A stretch of DNA of 20,471 nucleotides from JBBIGV01 sp037447335 (GTDB lineage Bacteria > Bacteroidota > Ignavibacteria > Ignavibacteriales > Ignavibacteriaceae): contig JBBIGV010000065.1 of the NCBI GenBank assembly GCA_037447335.1, positions 1-20,471 of the forward strand, given 5' to 3'. A program made the translations under genes and the position numbers. Of this stretch, positions 1 through 8,354 are shown in pieces. Below the pieces are notes generated by a model. That model saw only the letters and a list, made by a program, of their open reading frames with translations, had not been told where the DNA came from and ran no database searches. The stretch's first letter is position 1, and each line of letters opens with the position of its first letter.

Positions 1-99
1 CTTAGCTAAACTATTGCTTTAACCATTTACACAAAATTATTTACACTCCCTTTATAAATTTGCTATAGGATTACACAAGACTGATCCCGGAGGCTATCT

Positions 100-2715
100 T
101 TACTTCCCATACACCAGCCCCACTCTCTCTGCAACGTTTACTTTAATCGTATCACCATCACCAAAGTTACCTGCGAGCAATTCCTGTGAAAGAGGATTGA
201 TAAGATACTTTTGAATTACTCGTTTAAGCGGTCTGGCACCGTAAGTTACATCATAACCAAGCTGAGCAAGCCAGTCTTTTGCTTCATCGGAAACATCAAG
301 AGTAATTTCTTTCTCCTTCAGCATTTTCTGAACACGCTCTAATTGTATATCAACAATCTTTCTGATTTCTGATTTAAGCAGCAGTTTGAAGAGAACGATT
401 TCATCTATCCTGTTCAAAAACTCGGGACGGATTGTTTTTCTCAGCAATTCAAAAAGTCTCTGCCGCAAATCGCCCATCACATCTTCAATTGTATCCTCTG
501 AAACAGAATCAAGTTTATCCTGAATGATATGCGAACCAATATTTGAAGTCATTATAATTATTGTATTCTTAAAGTTAACGGTTCGTCCCTGGTTGTCCGT
601 TAATCTTCCATCATCCAGAACCTGAAGCAGAACATTGAAAACATCCGGATGAGCTTTTTCAATTTCATCAAGCAGCACAACGGAGTAAGGTCTTCTTCGT
701 ACTGCTTCTGTTAACTGTCCTCCCTCTTCATAACCAACATATCCGGGAGGTGCGCCAATCAATCTTGAAACAGAAAACTTTTCCATATACTCGCTCATAT
801 CAATTCTTATCATTGCGTGTTCATCATCAAAAAGCGTTTCTGCTAATGCTCGTGCAAGTTCGGTTTTGCCAACGCCGGTTGTTCCGAGAAATATGAATGA
901 ACCAATCGGACGATTTGCATCCTGCAACCCCGATCGTGAACGACGGATTGCGTTTGCAACCGCTGTTACCGCTTCATCCTGTCCCACCACCCGATGATGG
1001 AGCTCGTCTTCAAGTTTTAATAATTTACTTCGTTCGCTTTCAAGCATTTTACTTACAGGGATTCCGGTCCATTTGGAAACTATCTCTGCAATATCTTCAG
1101 CATCCACTTCTTCCTTGAGCATCTTTTTATCTTTTTGTGCTTCGGCGAGTTTTTGTGTTTCAGCTTTCAATTGCTTTTCAAGTTCGGTTATTCGTCCATA
1201 GCGAATCTCAGCAACTTTACCAAGATTGCCTTCGCGCTCAAATCTTTCGGCTTCAAGCTTAAGGTTTTCAATTTCACTTTTCATCGAACGGATTTTCTGG
1301 ATTTTTTCTTTCTCAAGATCCCAATGCAGACGAAGTTTTGTTCGTTCTTCATTAAGTTCAGATAATTCCTGTTCGAGTTCTACAAGCCGTTTTGCAGAAG
1401 CCTCATCTTTTTCTCTCTTTAAAGCCTCACGTTCAATTTCAAGCTGTTTTACTTTACGCTCAAGAGTATCAAGCTCTTCCGGCAAAGAGTCAATTTCAAT
1501 TCTTAATTTTGATGCTGCTTCATCAATCAAATCAATTGCTTTATCGGGAAGAAATCTATCCGTTATATATCTTTCAGAAAGCTGAGTTGCTGCAACGATT
1601 GCTCCATCTGTAATCCGAACTCCGTGATGAACCTCGTATCGTTCTTTTAATCCGCGAAGAATGGAAATCGTATCTTCTTCAGTGGGTTCATCAACAAGAA
1701 CCGGTTGAAATCGTCTCTCAAGAGCGGCATCTTTTTCAATATGTTTTTTATATTCGTCGAGAGTAGTTGCCCCAATGGCATGCAGTTCACCACGGGCTAA
1801 AGCTGGCTTTAAAATATTTGCTGCATCCATTGCGCCTTGCGTTGCACCAGCACCAACAAGAGTGTGAAGCTCATCTATAAAAAGAATTATTTCTCCGTTT
1901 GAATCCTGAACTTCTTTAATAACTGCTTTTAATCTTTCTTCAAATTGTCCGCGGAATTGTGTCCCGGCAATAAGAGCGCCCATATCAAGAGCTACAATTC
2001 GTTTTGTTTTAAGATTTTCCGGAACATCGCCAGCAACAATTCGATGAGCGATTCCTTCAGCAATAGCTGTCTTGCCTACTCCGGGTTCACCTATCAGCAC
2101 CGGATTGTTTTTAGTTCTTCTTGAAAGAACCTGAAGAACTCTTCGTATCTCTTCATCTCTACCAATTACTGGATCAAGTTTTCCCTGCTTTACAAGATCA
2201 TTTAAATCTCTTCCATACTTTTCAAGTGCCTGGTAAGTATCTTCAGGATTTTGAGAAGTTACTCTCTGAGTTCCTCTTACTGTTTTAAGTGCCGAGAGCA
2301 CATCGTTGTATGTTATACCGTTATCCCGTAATAGTTGCCCCGCTTTTCCCTTATCATTTGAAAGCGCAAGTAAAAGATGTTCAGTAGAAACGTATTCATC
2401 TTTTAAATTGCGCGCTTCTTCTGCCGCAGTATCAAAAAGTTTTGCGAGATTCTGGCTCATCTGCTGATTGCCCAAACCTGTTCCGCTTACTTTGGGTAAT
2501 GATTCAAGCAGATGATTTACTTTTATCTTAACCGTATTAAAATTACCGCCGGTTTTTTTGATAATTGTTTCAGCAACGTTTCCACTTTCCTGCACAATTG
2601 AAGCGAGCAGGTGCTCGGGTTCTACAATCTGGTTGTTATAGTTCTGTGCAATCTCAATTGCCGCCTGGACAATTTCCTGTGCTTTTACTGTTAGTCTGTT
2701 AAAATTAAATGACAT
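100..2715 (-). CDS. clpB: ClpB chaperone, AAA+ protein disaggregase
   Basis: ATP-driven cytosolic hexameric disaggregase that threads aggregated proteins through its pore, normally together with DnaK/DnaJ/GrpE. The 871 residues are full length for the family. Visible parts, in order: Clp N-terminal repeats (about 1-145); first AAA+ module with Walker A GEPGVGKT (209-216) and Walker B ILFIDE (277-282), with an arginine pair at 334-335; long charged coiled-coil middle domain (about 405-530), which distinguishes ClpB from ClpA and ClpC; second AAA+ module with Walker A GTTGVGKT (611-618) and Walker B VVLLDE (679-684); C-terminal D2-small domain. The second Walker A has Thr where Pro is commonest; I believe this is usual in FCB-group ClpB. 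The ATG is preceded on the minus strand by a weak AGGAAA. It lies 44 bases downstream of htpG on the same strand, so a shared heat-shock transcript is likely. Identification is very secure. Confidence 0.98.
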   Translation of the reverse strand: MSFNFNRLTVKAQEIVQAAIEIAQNYNNQIVEPEHLLASIVQESGNVAETIIKKTGGNFNTVKIKVNHLLESLPKVSGTGLGNQQMSQNLAKLFDTAAEEARNLKDEYVSTEHLLLALSNDKGKAGQLLRDNGITYNDVLSALKTVRGTQRVTSQNPEDTYQALEKYGRDLNDLVKQGKLDPVIGRDEEIRRVLQVLSRRTKNNPVLIGEPGVGKTAIAEGIAHRIVAGDVPENLKTKRIVALDMGALIAGTQFRGQFEERLKAVIKEVQDSNGEIILFIDELHTLVGAGATQGAMDAANILKPALARGELHAIGATTLDEYKKHIEKDAALERRFQPVLVDEPTEEDTISILRGLKERYEVHHGVRITDGAIVAATQLSERYITDRFLPDKAIDLIDEAASKLRIEIDSLPEELDTLERKVKQLEIEREALKREKDEASAKRLVELEQELSELNEERTKLRLHWDLEKEKIQKIRSMKSEIENLKLEAERFEREGNLGKVAEIRYGRITELEKQLKAETQKLAEAQKDKKMLKEEVDAEDIAEIVSKWTGIPVSKMLESERSKLLKLEDELHHRVVGQDEAVTAVANAIRRSRSGLQDANRPIGSFIFLGTTGVGKTELARALAETLFDDEHAMIRIDMSEYMEKFSVSRLIGAPPGYVGYEEGGQLTEAVRRRPYSVVLLDEIEKAHPDVFNVLLQVLDDGRLTDNQGRTVNFKNTIIIMTSNIGSHIIQDKLDSVSEDTIEDVMGDLRQRLFELLRKTIRPEFLNRIDEIVLFKLLLKSEIRKIVDIQLERVQKMLKEKEITLDVSDEAKDWLAQLGYDVTYGARPLKRVIQKYLINPLSQELLAGNFGDGDTIKVNVAERVGLVYGK

Positions 2716-2738
2716 AGTAATTTCCTATTTCCACTAAT

Positions 2739-2760
2739 AGAATTTGATGAATCAAATTCT
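2739..2760. repeat. 22-bp perfect inverted repeat at the htpG-clpB junction
   Basis: The arms AGAATTTGAT (2739-2748) and ATCAAATTCT (2751-2760) are exactly complementary around a GA centre. In RNA this would most likely fold as a 9-bp stem with a TGAA loop. The repeat touches the last base of the htpG stop codon and fills half of the 44-base gap before clpB. There is no T-tract after it on the minus strand, so it looks more like an intercistronic processing, stabilising or partial attenuation hairpin than a full terminator. Confidence 0.6.
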
Positions 2761-4658
2761 TACTTAATATATAATTCACTCGCCTCTGTTAACATCTTAT
2801 TTAATCTGTTCACAAGCTTATGTGGATCATCCAGATTTCCTTCCAGTAACAAAGCTGATTCATAAAGCTGTTCCGTCGTATCCACAATAAACTGATCTTT
2901 AGAGTTTTTCTTAAATACGCTTAACAAATTTCTGATAAGTTTGTGATCCTTGTTTACTTCCATTAATCTTTTTTGTTCGGGAAGAGCCATTCCCTGGTTT
3001 GACATCTTTAATATCTTTTGCATTGTTGAAGACATCGTATCGTCTGGATTTATTAAAGTAGCCGGGCTTCCCTTCAATCTTTTTGATTCTTTTACTTCTG
3101 TAACTTTGTCGCCAAGAATATCCTTCATTCTTGAAAGAAGAGAATCAAAATGTTTTTCATCCTCCTTGCTAAGATTTTCAGCCTGATCATCTTTCTTTTC
3201 AACATCTTCAAGTTTGTCAATCTCTTTAAGGTCTGCCGCATCAACGGATTTAAATTCAAACTCTTTATGTTTGCGGATTGACGAAACAACGAATTCATCA
3301 ACAGGATCATACAGATAAAGGACTTCCAATCCTTTTGATTTATAAATTTCAAGATGTGGATTCATATCAATCGCTTCCCTGCTGGCACCGAGAGCGTAAT
3401 AAATTTCTTTCTGATCTTTTTTCATTCTGCCAATGTAATCTTCAAACGAAACAAGTTCTTTTTCATCTTTGCTTGCTGAAGAATTGAACCGTAATAGCTG
3501 CTGATATTTATCAGCATTAGTAAAATCCATATAACCGAGCTTGAAAATTCTTCCGTGCTCTTTCCAGAATTCTAAATATCGTTCGGGAAAATCTTTAGCA
3601 ACTTTAATTAAGTGAGAAAGAACATTGCTTGTAACGCTTTGAGAAATTTTTGTGAATATTATGTTTTCCTGAAGCGTCTCACGAGAGATATTTAACGGAA
3701 GGTCTTCAGAATCAACAACACCTTTAACAAAACTTAAATATTCGGGCAGCATATCTTTATTCTGGTGTTGTATTAAAACTCTTCTTACATATAAATCCAA
3801 ACCGTAATCATCACGATTCCATCTCCAGAACTCATAACTCTTTTTCGGAATAAACAACAAAGCATTAAACTGTATCGGGGCATCCACCGAAGTGTGAATT
3901 GTTTCAAAAGGCTCATCATTATCATAAGTCAGGAACTTATAAAACTCATCGTATTGTTCTTTTTTGATTGATGATTTTGGTTCGCGCCAGATAGCAGCAA
4001 TAGTGTTGACCTTATCTTTATCAAGATAAATCGGGAATGAAATAAAGTTAGAGTGCTTTTTAATTATTCCTTCAAGTATGTATTTATCTGCAAACTCTTT
4101 TGCATCATCTTTAAGATGGATTTCAATAGTCGTTCCGCGTTTTAATTTTTCATTAAGATCGGAAATTTCATAATCACCATGTCCATCTGATTTCCATTCG
4201 ACCGCCGGTTCATCCTTCTTATAAGATTTTGTTTTAATTACAACTTCTTTTGCGACCATAAAAACGGAGTAAAAACCAATACCAAATCTGCCTATAATAT
4301 TGTTTGCTGCTTCATTGTTCTCAGCTAATTGTTTCAGGAATTCTTCTGAGCCGGACTTAGCAATAGTTCCGATGTTAGCAATCATTTCATCTCGGGTCAT
4401 TCCAATTCCGGTATCGGAAATAGTTATTATATTTTTCTTGTCATCAAATGCAATCCGTATCTCAAGTGGTAAATCCTTGTCTTCAATATCAGTTCCTTTG
4501 GTAGATTCAAAACGAATTTTATCCAACGCATCAGATGCATTGGAAATCAATTCACGTAAAAAGATTTCTCTGCTTGTATAAAGTGAATTAACAAGTATAT
4601 CAAGCAGCTTTTTAGTTTCTGCCCTAAACTCAAATTTGTTTGTGTGTGTTTCGGTCAT
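2760..4658 (-). CDS. htpG: HtpG, bacterial Hsp90 chaperone
   Basis: Cytosolic homodimeric ATP-dependent chaperone that remodels client proteins with the DnaK system. With the start chosen here it has 632 residues, the usual length. The N-terminal GHKL ATPase shows ELISNASDA (catalytic Glu36 and Mg-binding Asn40), DTGIG (82-86) and GRFGIGFYS (123-131). Middle and C-terminal dimerisation domains follow without a break. Start choice: an in-frame ATG exists eight codons upstream (4682), but the second ATG (4656-4658) is preceded on the minus strand by GGAG (4664-4667) with a 5-base spacer, and homologues begin shortly before the FEF...K(K/Q)LLD block. It is the first gene of a probable htpG-clpB heat-shock operon and is divergent from mnmE. 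No CIRCE element is visible upstream. Identification is very secure; the start is fairly secure. Confidence 0.97.
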   Translation of the reverse strand: MTETHTNKFEFRAETKKLLDILVNSLYTSREIFLRELISNASDALDKIRFESTKGTDIEDKDLPLEIRIAFDDKKNIITISDTGIGMTRDEMIANIGTIAKSGSEEFLKQLAENNEAANNIIGRFGIGFYSVFMVAKEVVIKTKSYKKDEPAVEWKSDGHGDYEISDLNEKLKRGTTIEIHLKDDAKEFADKYILEGIIKKHSNFISFPIYLDKDKVNTIAAIWREPKSSIKKEQYDEFYKFLTYDNDEPFETIHTSVDAPIQFNALLFIPKKSYEFWRWNRDDYGLDLYVRRVLIQHQNKDMLPEYLSFVKGVVDSEDLPLNISRETLQENIIFTKISQSVTSNVLSHLIKVAKDFPERYLEFWKEHGRIFKLGYMDFTNADKYQQLLRFNSSASKDEKELVSFEDYIGRMKKDQKEIYYALGASREAIDMNPHLEIYKSKGLEVLYLYDPVDEFVVSSIRKHKEFEFKSVDAADLKEIDKLEDVEKKDDQAENLSKEDEKHFDSLLSRMKDILGDKVTEVKESKRLKGSPATLINPDDTMSSTMQKILKMSNQGMALPEQKRLMEVNKDHKLIRNLLSVFKKNSKDQFIVDTTEQLYESALLLEGNLDDPHKLVNRLNKMLTEASELYIK

Positions 4659-4705
4659 TGCTTCTCCACATGTTTTGAACATTAATTAACTATTATGCTT
4701 TTCTA

Positions 4706-4735
4706 ATTGTATGCCATGCCTATAAATCTTTGTAA
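4706..4735 (-). promoter_or_regulatory. Possible htpG promoter
   Basis: On the minus strand TTACAA (4730-4735) and TACAAT (4706-4711) are separated by 18 bases, about 50 bases before the htpG start. This resembles a sigma70-type promoter rather than the FCB TAnnTTTG form or a classical heat-shock sigma form. The -35-like part overlaps the inverted repeat at 4731-4759, an arrangement that would suit a repressor operator. AT-rich DNA produces such matches by chance, so this is weak. Confidence 0.3.
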
Positions 4736-4759
4736 CTCGTTATATTATAAGAGGTTACA
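4731..4759. promoter_or_regulatory. Imperfect inverted repeat, candidate operator upstream of htpG
   Basis: TGTAACTC (4731-4738) and GAGGTTACA (4751-4759) are near-complementary arms around a 12-base AT-rich spacer, with one extra G in the right arm. The spacing resembles CIRCE-type operators, but the bases do not match the CIRCE consensus. It lies about 75-100 bases upstream of the chosen htpG start. Confidence 0.35.
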
Positions 4760-4940
4760 GGAATTCTTGCTGTGCATAAACCAAACGACAATTTGGCAGA
4801 ACGAATATCATGAATTAAGATATTAATTATTATTCTGTCTATAAAGCTGACAATATGACCAATTGATATTAGTCCATTTAGATGAAACTCCGTTTATAAA
4901 GTTTTGTGTTGTGATCTTATTTTACTAATAAGTAATTGAA

Positions 4941-4971
4941 TTGTTAATCGGAGTACAATTAACTATTTTTG
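4941..4971 (+). promoter_or_regulatory. FCB-type promoter of mnmE
   Basis: A TTG at 4941-4943 (-33 region) is followed after 20 bases by TATTTTTG (4964-4971). This fits the TAnnTTTG -7 element of Bacteroidota with its usual spacing. Transcription would begin near 4978, about 18 bases before the mnmE ATG, giving a very short leader. The same 16-base stretch (4957-4972) recurs before the PAP2 gene at 11225-11240, which supports its being functional. Confidence 0.6.
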
Positions 4972-4995
4972 CATCCTCAAAAATTGAAATTTCTT

Positions 4996-6357
4996 ATGAA
5001 TCCCGCATTGAATGACGATATAATTGCCGCCGTTGCAACTCCCTCCGGGGTAGGCGCAATATCTGTAATTAGAGTGAGCGGATCGGGTTCTATTGAGGCG
5101 ATTGACAGGGTTTTTCAAGGTAAAAAAAAACTTGTTGAGGCTCCCACACATACCGTTCACTACGGACAAATTATATGTAAGGAAAACACAGTAATTGATG
5201 ACGTGCTTGTTTCGGTTTTTCGACAGCCCAAATCTTACACCGGCGAGGATAGTGTTGAAATAAGCACGCATGGCAATCCGCTAATTACAAAAAAGATTCT
5301 GGAAGTCCTGGTTAATGCAAGCATTCGGATGGCTGAACCTGGTGAATTTACAAAGCGGGCGTTCTTAAACAACAAAATTGATCTGGCACAGGCAGAAGCA
5401 GTCGCAGATGTGATAACCTCACGAACAGATGCTTCGCTTCGTGGTGCACGCAGTCAGTTAGATGGAATGCTTTCAAAAAAAGTTAATGAGTTCAAATCTG
5501 CTTTAATAAACATATCATCATTTGTCGAGCTTGAGCTGGATTTTGCAGAAGAGGATATTGAGCTTATAGGGCTTGGAGAATTAAAAAACAAAATAGTATA
5601 TGTATTAAATGAAATTGATCTGCTTCTTTCCACCTATGCCTTTGGAAGAATTATACGCGATGGCGTTAATGTTGCGCTAGTTGGGCAACCGAATGTTGGA
5701 AAGTCCTCTCTGCTCAATTACATTCTGAAGGAATCCCGGGCAATCGTAAGCAGTATCCCGGGGACAACACGAGATGTTATAAGAGAAGAAGTCTCTTTCG
5801 ATGGAATATTGTTCCGGCTTTATGATACTGCCGGGATAAGACTAACCACCAACGAAGTTGAAGTTGAAGGAGTTGCCAGAAGCAGAGAAGCAGTAAAGAA
5901 TGCGGACATTGTCCTTTTAATAAATGATGTTGAACAGGGTAAATCGGAAGAATTGTTGAGAGAAATTTATGATCTTACCTCACGCGATAAAGTAATCAGC
6001 GTGATGAATAAAATAGATCTTTCGAATGGTGTGGATTATCCTTCTGATGTTCGGGTTTCTGCTCTGACTGGAGAAGGAATTGAAGATTTGTTTGAAGCGT
6101 TGAAAACCAGCGCTCTTGGTAAATCCAATTATAGCGAGAAATCTGCAATTGTTTCAAACATCAGACACTACAATTGCCTGGTAAAATCAAAGGATTATCT
6201 ATTAAATGCATTAGAGTCCGTTAACAACAAAATGAGCGGTGAATTTATTGCTGTTGATCTTCGAAATGCTGAAAGCGCAATGGTTGAAATAATCGGTGAC
6301 GTGAGTTCTGAGGATATATTAAATAACATTTTTATGAATTATTGTATTGGAAAATGA
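4996..6357 (+). CDS. mnmE: tRNA uridine-5-carboxymethylaminomethyl GTPase MnmE
   Basis: GTPase that, with MnmG, builds the cmnm5 or nm5 modification on wobble uridine 34 of certain tRNAs. With the ATG at 4996 it has 453 residues, the normal size. The N-terminal tetrahydrofolate-binding domain begins with IIAAVATPSGVGAISVIRVSG; then come the helical domain (FAEEDIE) and the inserted G domain with G1 GQPNVGKS (230-237), DTAG (277-280) and NKID (338-341). The protein ends in CIGK, whose Cys450 is the family's conserved catalytic residue. Start choice: an upstream in-frame TTG (4969) lies inside the -7 promoter element and is rejected; there is no clear Shine-Dalgarno sequence, as is common in FCB bacteria. 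The stop codon directly abuts the first parS site. Its partner mnmG follows 103 bases downstream. Confidence 0.97.
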   Translation: MNPALNDDIIAAVATPSGVGAISVIRVSGSGSIEAIDRVFQGKKKLVEAPTHTVHYGQIICKENTVIDDVLVSVFRQPKSYTGEDSVEISTHGNPLITKKILEVLVNASIRMAEPGEFTKRAFLNNKIDLAQAEAVADVITSRTDASLRGARSQLDGMLSKKVNEFKSALINISSFVELELDFAEEDIELIGLGELKNKIVYVLNEIDLLLSTYAFGRIIRDGVNVALVGQPNVGKSSLLNYILKESRAIVSSIPGTTRDVIREEVSFDGILFRLYDTAGIRLTTNEVEVEGVARSREAVKNADIVLLINDVEQGKSEELLREIYDLTSRDKVISVMNKIDLSNGVDYPSDVRVSALTGEGIEDLFEALKTSALGKSNYSEKSAIVSNIRHYNCLVKSKDYLLNALESVNNKMSGEFIAVDLRNAESAMVEIIGDVSSEDILNNIFMNYCIGK

Positions 6358-6371
6358 GTTTCACGTGAAAC
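6358..6371. promoter_or_regulatory. parS site 1 (ParB binding site)
   Basis: GTTTCACGTGAAAC is a perfect 14-bp palindrome identical to the core of the bacterial chromosomal parS consensus, flanked by A on both sides. It begins at the base directly after the mnmE stop codon. ParB loads here as a CTP-dependent clamp and directs origin segregation together with ParA and SMC. An exact 14-base match is very unlikely by chance in 20 kb of AT-rich DNA. Confidence 0.92.
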
Positions 6372-6412
6372 AAACTTGGTTGATTTTTGCCAATTATTCC
6401 CGGTTAGTAATG

Positions 6413-6426
6413 GTTTCACGTGAAAC
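6413..6426. promoter_or_regulatory. parS site 2 (ParB binding site)
   Basis: This is a second perfect GTTTCACGTGAAAC, 55 bases after the first (start to start) and 34 bases before the mnmG start codon. Both sites lie in the 103-base mnmE-mnmG gap. ParB bound here could also affect mnmG transcription, which is inference. Confidence 0.92.
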
Positions 6427-6460
6427 AAAAATTACAGGTTTGTTTAATTATCGTTGATTT

Positions 6461-8338
6461 ATGAAGATTTTTGATGTGATAGTGATCGGTGCAGGGCATG
6501 CCGGAATTGAAGCCGCTTGTAGTGCTGCAAGACTCGGATGTTCGGTTGGTTTATTTACAATGGATAAAGCCGCAACCGGCAGGCTTTCCTGTAACCCGGC
6601 AATTGGCGGGACTGCCAAGGGCCATCTCGTTCGTGAGATTGATGCTCTCGGTGGAATGATGGGTAAAATTGCTGACAGAACAGGCATTCAATTCAGAATG
6701 TTAAACAAATCTAAGGGTCCCGCTGTTTGGTCACCTCGCTGCCAATCTGATCGAAAGCTTTATTCGCATGAAGCCTTGCGGGTTGTTACATCAACCCAAA
6801 ACTTAACAATTGTCGAAGAATCCGTTCAAGACGTTATTATTGAGAATCATAAAATACAGGGTATAAAGACAAACGAAGGCTTTGAATATTTTTGTAAAGC
6901 CCTGATTCTTTCCTCGGGAACCTTCCTTAATGGACTAATGCATACCGGATTAAAATCTACTAGCGGAGGCAGGTTTGGCGAAAAACCGGCAAACGGTATA
7001 ACTGAATCTCTGGTTTACATCGGTTTTGAAGCCGGCAGATTAAAAACCGGAACACCGCCGCGTCTACAAAAGGATTCTATTAATTGGGAAGTTCTCGCTG
7101 TCCAGCCCGGTGACGAAAACCCTCAGCCGTTTTCTTTCTCAACAAATAAAAATGAATTCCCTTATCTTCCCCAGATTAGTTGTCACATAACTCATACCGA
7201 TCAACGCGTTCATGAAGTTCTTGAAAAAGGATTTGACAGTTCACCTATGTTCACAGGGCTTATTAAGGGTGTGGGTCCTCGTTATTGCCCTTCTATTGAA
7301 GATAAAATTGTTCGCTTTGCCGGGAAGGAAAGACATCATGTTTTTCTTGAACCGGAAGGGCTCGACGATGAGCTTATTTATGTAAATGGTTTTTCTACTT
7401 CGCTTCCCGAAGAAATTCAGTTAGAAGCTTTACATAAAATCCGGGGGCTGGAAGAGGCAGTAATGGTAAGACCTGGCTACGCTGTCGAGTACGATTACTT
7501 CCCCCCTCATCAAGTCGACCTGACACTTGAAACCAAGCTTGTAAGTGGACTGTACTTTGCCGGACAAATTAATGGTACTTCAGGATATGAGGAAGCCGCC
7601 GCACAAGGTCTGATCGCCGGTATAAACGCTGCTCTCAAACTTCAGGGGAAACCGGAATTTGTTCTTAAAAGAAGCGAAGGATACATCGGTGTTCTTATAG
7701 ACGACCTTGTAACGAAATCTACAGACGAGCCTTACAGAATGTTTACTTCAAGAGCCGAGCACAGACTAATATTAAGGCAGGATAATGCAGATCGTCGGTT
7801 GATGAAGTACGGTTTTGAATTAGGCTTAATAAATGAACATGTTTATAGCGAGGTTGCTAGAAAAGAAACCATAATTTCAAAGAGTGTCTCTGCGTTTAAT
7901 AAAATTAAAATTCATGCACGGGATATAAATCCTTTCTTTGAAGCAAAGGGGATTAGTGGCATCGAATCAGCCGAAACAATTTCAAAACTTTGTAAGCGGC
8001 CGGAGTTGAATCTCAGGGAAATCTTATCATTAAACGGTCTTTCTTCCGCGACCGATTTAAAAGAAATTGTAAATGATGATTTAATACTCAGCCAGATCGA
8101 GATAGAATTAAAATATGAGGGCTATATCAAACGGCAATTGGAAACCGTTGCCAGGTTTGAAAGATACGAATCAACGCAAATACCTTTGACGTTTAATTAT
8201 TTAATATTAAAATCACTTTCTGCTGAAGGTCGGGAAAAATTAAATAAAATTAAGCCCCGATCGATTGGTCAGGCATCGAGGATATCGGGGATAACACCTT
8301 CAGATATTTCTATTTTATTGGTATATTTGAAGAACTAA
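6461..8338 (+). CDS. mnmG: tRNA uridine-5-carboxymethylaminomethyl modification enzyme MnmG (GidA)
   Basis: FAD-dependent partner of MnmE; the complex uses methylene-tetrahydrofolate, NADH and glycine or ammonium to modify wobble U34 of tRNA. The 625 residues are full length. Visible signatures: Rossmann FAD motif GAGHAG (10-15), SCNPAIGGTAKGHLVREID (43-61) with Cys44, AGRLKTGTPPR (191-201), the conserved GPRYCPSIEDK (272-282) with Cys276, PGYAVEYDYF in the C-terminal half, and the helical tRNA/MnmE-binding tail ending in a GISPSDI-like stretch (GITPSDISIL). The ATG at 6461 matches homologue starts. It follows the two parS sites and is followed by rsmG after 16 bases, so the two are probably co-transcribed. 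Confidence 0.98.
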   Translation: MKIFDVIVIGAGHAGIEAACSAARLGCSVGLFTMDKAATGRLSCNPAIGGTAKGHLVREIDALGGMMGKIADRTGIQFRMLNKSKGPAVWSPRCQSDRKLYSHEALRVVTSTQNLTIVEESVQDVIIENHKIQGIKTNEGFEYFCKALILSSGTFLNGLMHTGLKSTSGGRFGEKPANGITESLVYIGFEAGRLKTGTPPRLQKDSINWEVLAVQPGDENPQPFSFSTNKNEFPYLPQISCHITHTDQRVHEVLEKGFDSSPMFTGLIKGVGPRYCPSIEDKIVRFAGKERHHVFLEPEGLDDELIYVNGFSTSLPEEIQLEALHKIRGLEEAVMVRPGYAVEYDYFPPHQVDLTLETKLVSGLYFAGQINGTSGYEEAAAQGLIAGINAALKLQGKPEFVLKRSEGYIGVLIDDLVTKSTDEPYRMFTSRAEHRLILRQDNADRRLMKYGFELGLINEHVYSEVARKETIISKSVSAFNKIKIHARDINPFFEAKGISGIESAETISKLCKRPELNLREILSLNGLSSATDLKEIVNDDLILSQIEIELKYEGYIKRQLETVARFERYESTQIPLTFNYLILKSLSAEGREKLNKIKPRSIGQASRISGITPSDISILLVYLKN

Positions 8339-8354
8339 TTGAGAGGTTTTTTGC

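Larger units (their letters stand above)
4659..4995. other. Divergent htpG/mnmE intergenic regulatory region
   Basis: The 337 non-coding bases lie between two divergent housekeeping genes. They contain the htpG ribosome binding site (4664-4667), a possible minus-strand sigma70-like promoter (4706-4735), an imperfect inverted repeat (4731-4759), a lone DnaA-box-like 9-mer on the minus strand (TTATGCACA, 4771-4779), a short CCAAA-N6-TTTGG repeat (4781-4796) and the mnmE promoter (4941-4971). I see no open reading frame with coding character and no RNA gene. Confidence 0.6.

Noticed and set aside
1226..1585. Plus-strand reading frame of 119 codons inside clpB
   Set aside because: It is antisense to the conserved coiled-coil part of ClpB, is serine-rich low-complexity sequence and matches no domain.
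4659..4682. Upstream ATG start for htpG
   Set aside because: The downstream ATG has a well-placed GGAG and fits family starts; the extra eight residues would include the ribosome binding site itself.
4969..4995. Upstream TTG start for mnmE
   Set aside because: It lies within the -7 promoter element and before the expected transcription start; homologues begin near the ATG at 4996.
4963..5271. Minus-strand reading frame of 102 codons over the mnmE start
   Set aside because: It is antisense to the conserved N-terminal domain of MnmE and shows no family features.
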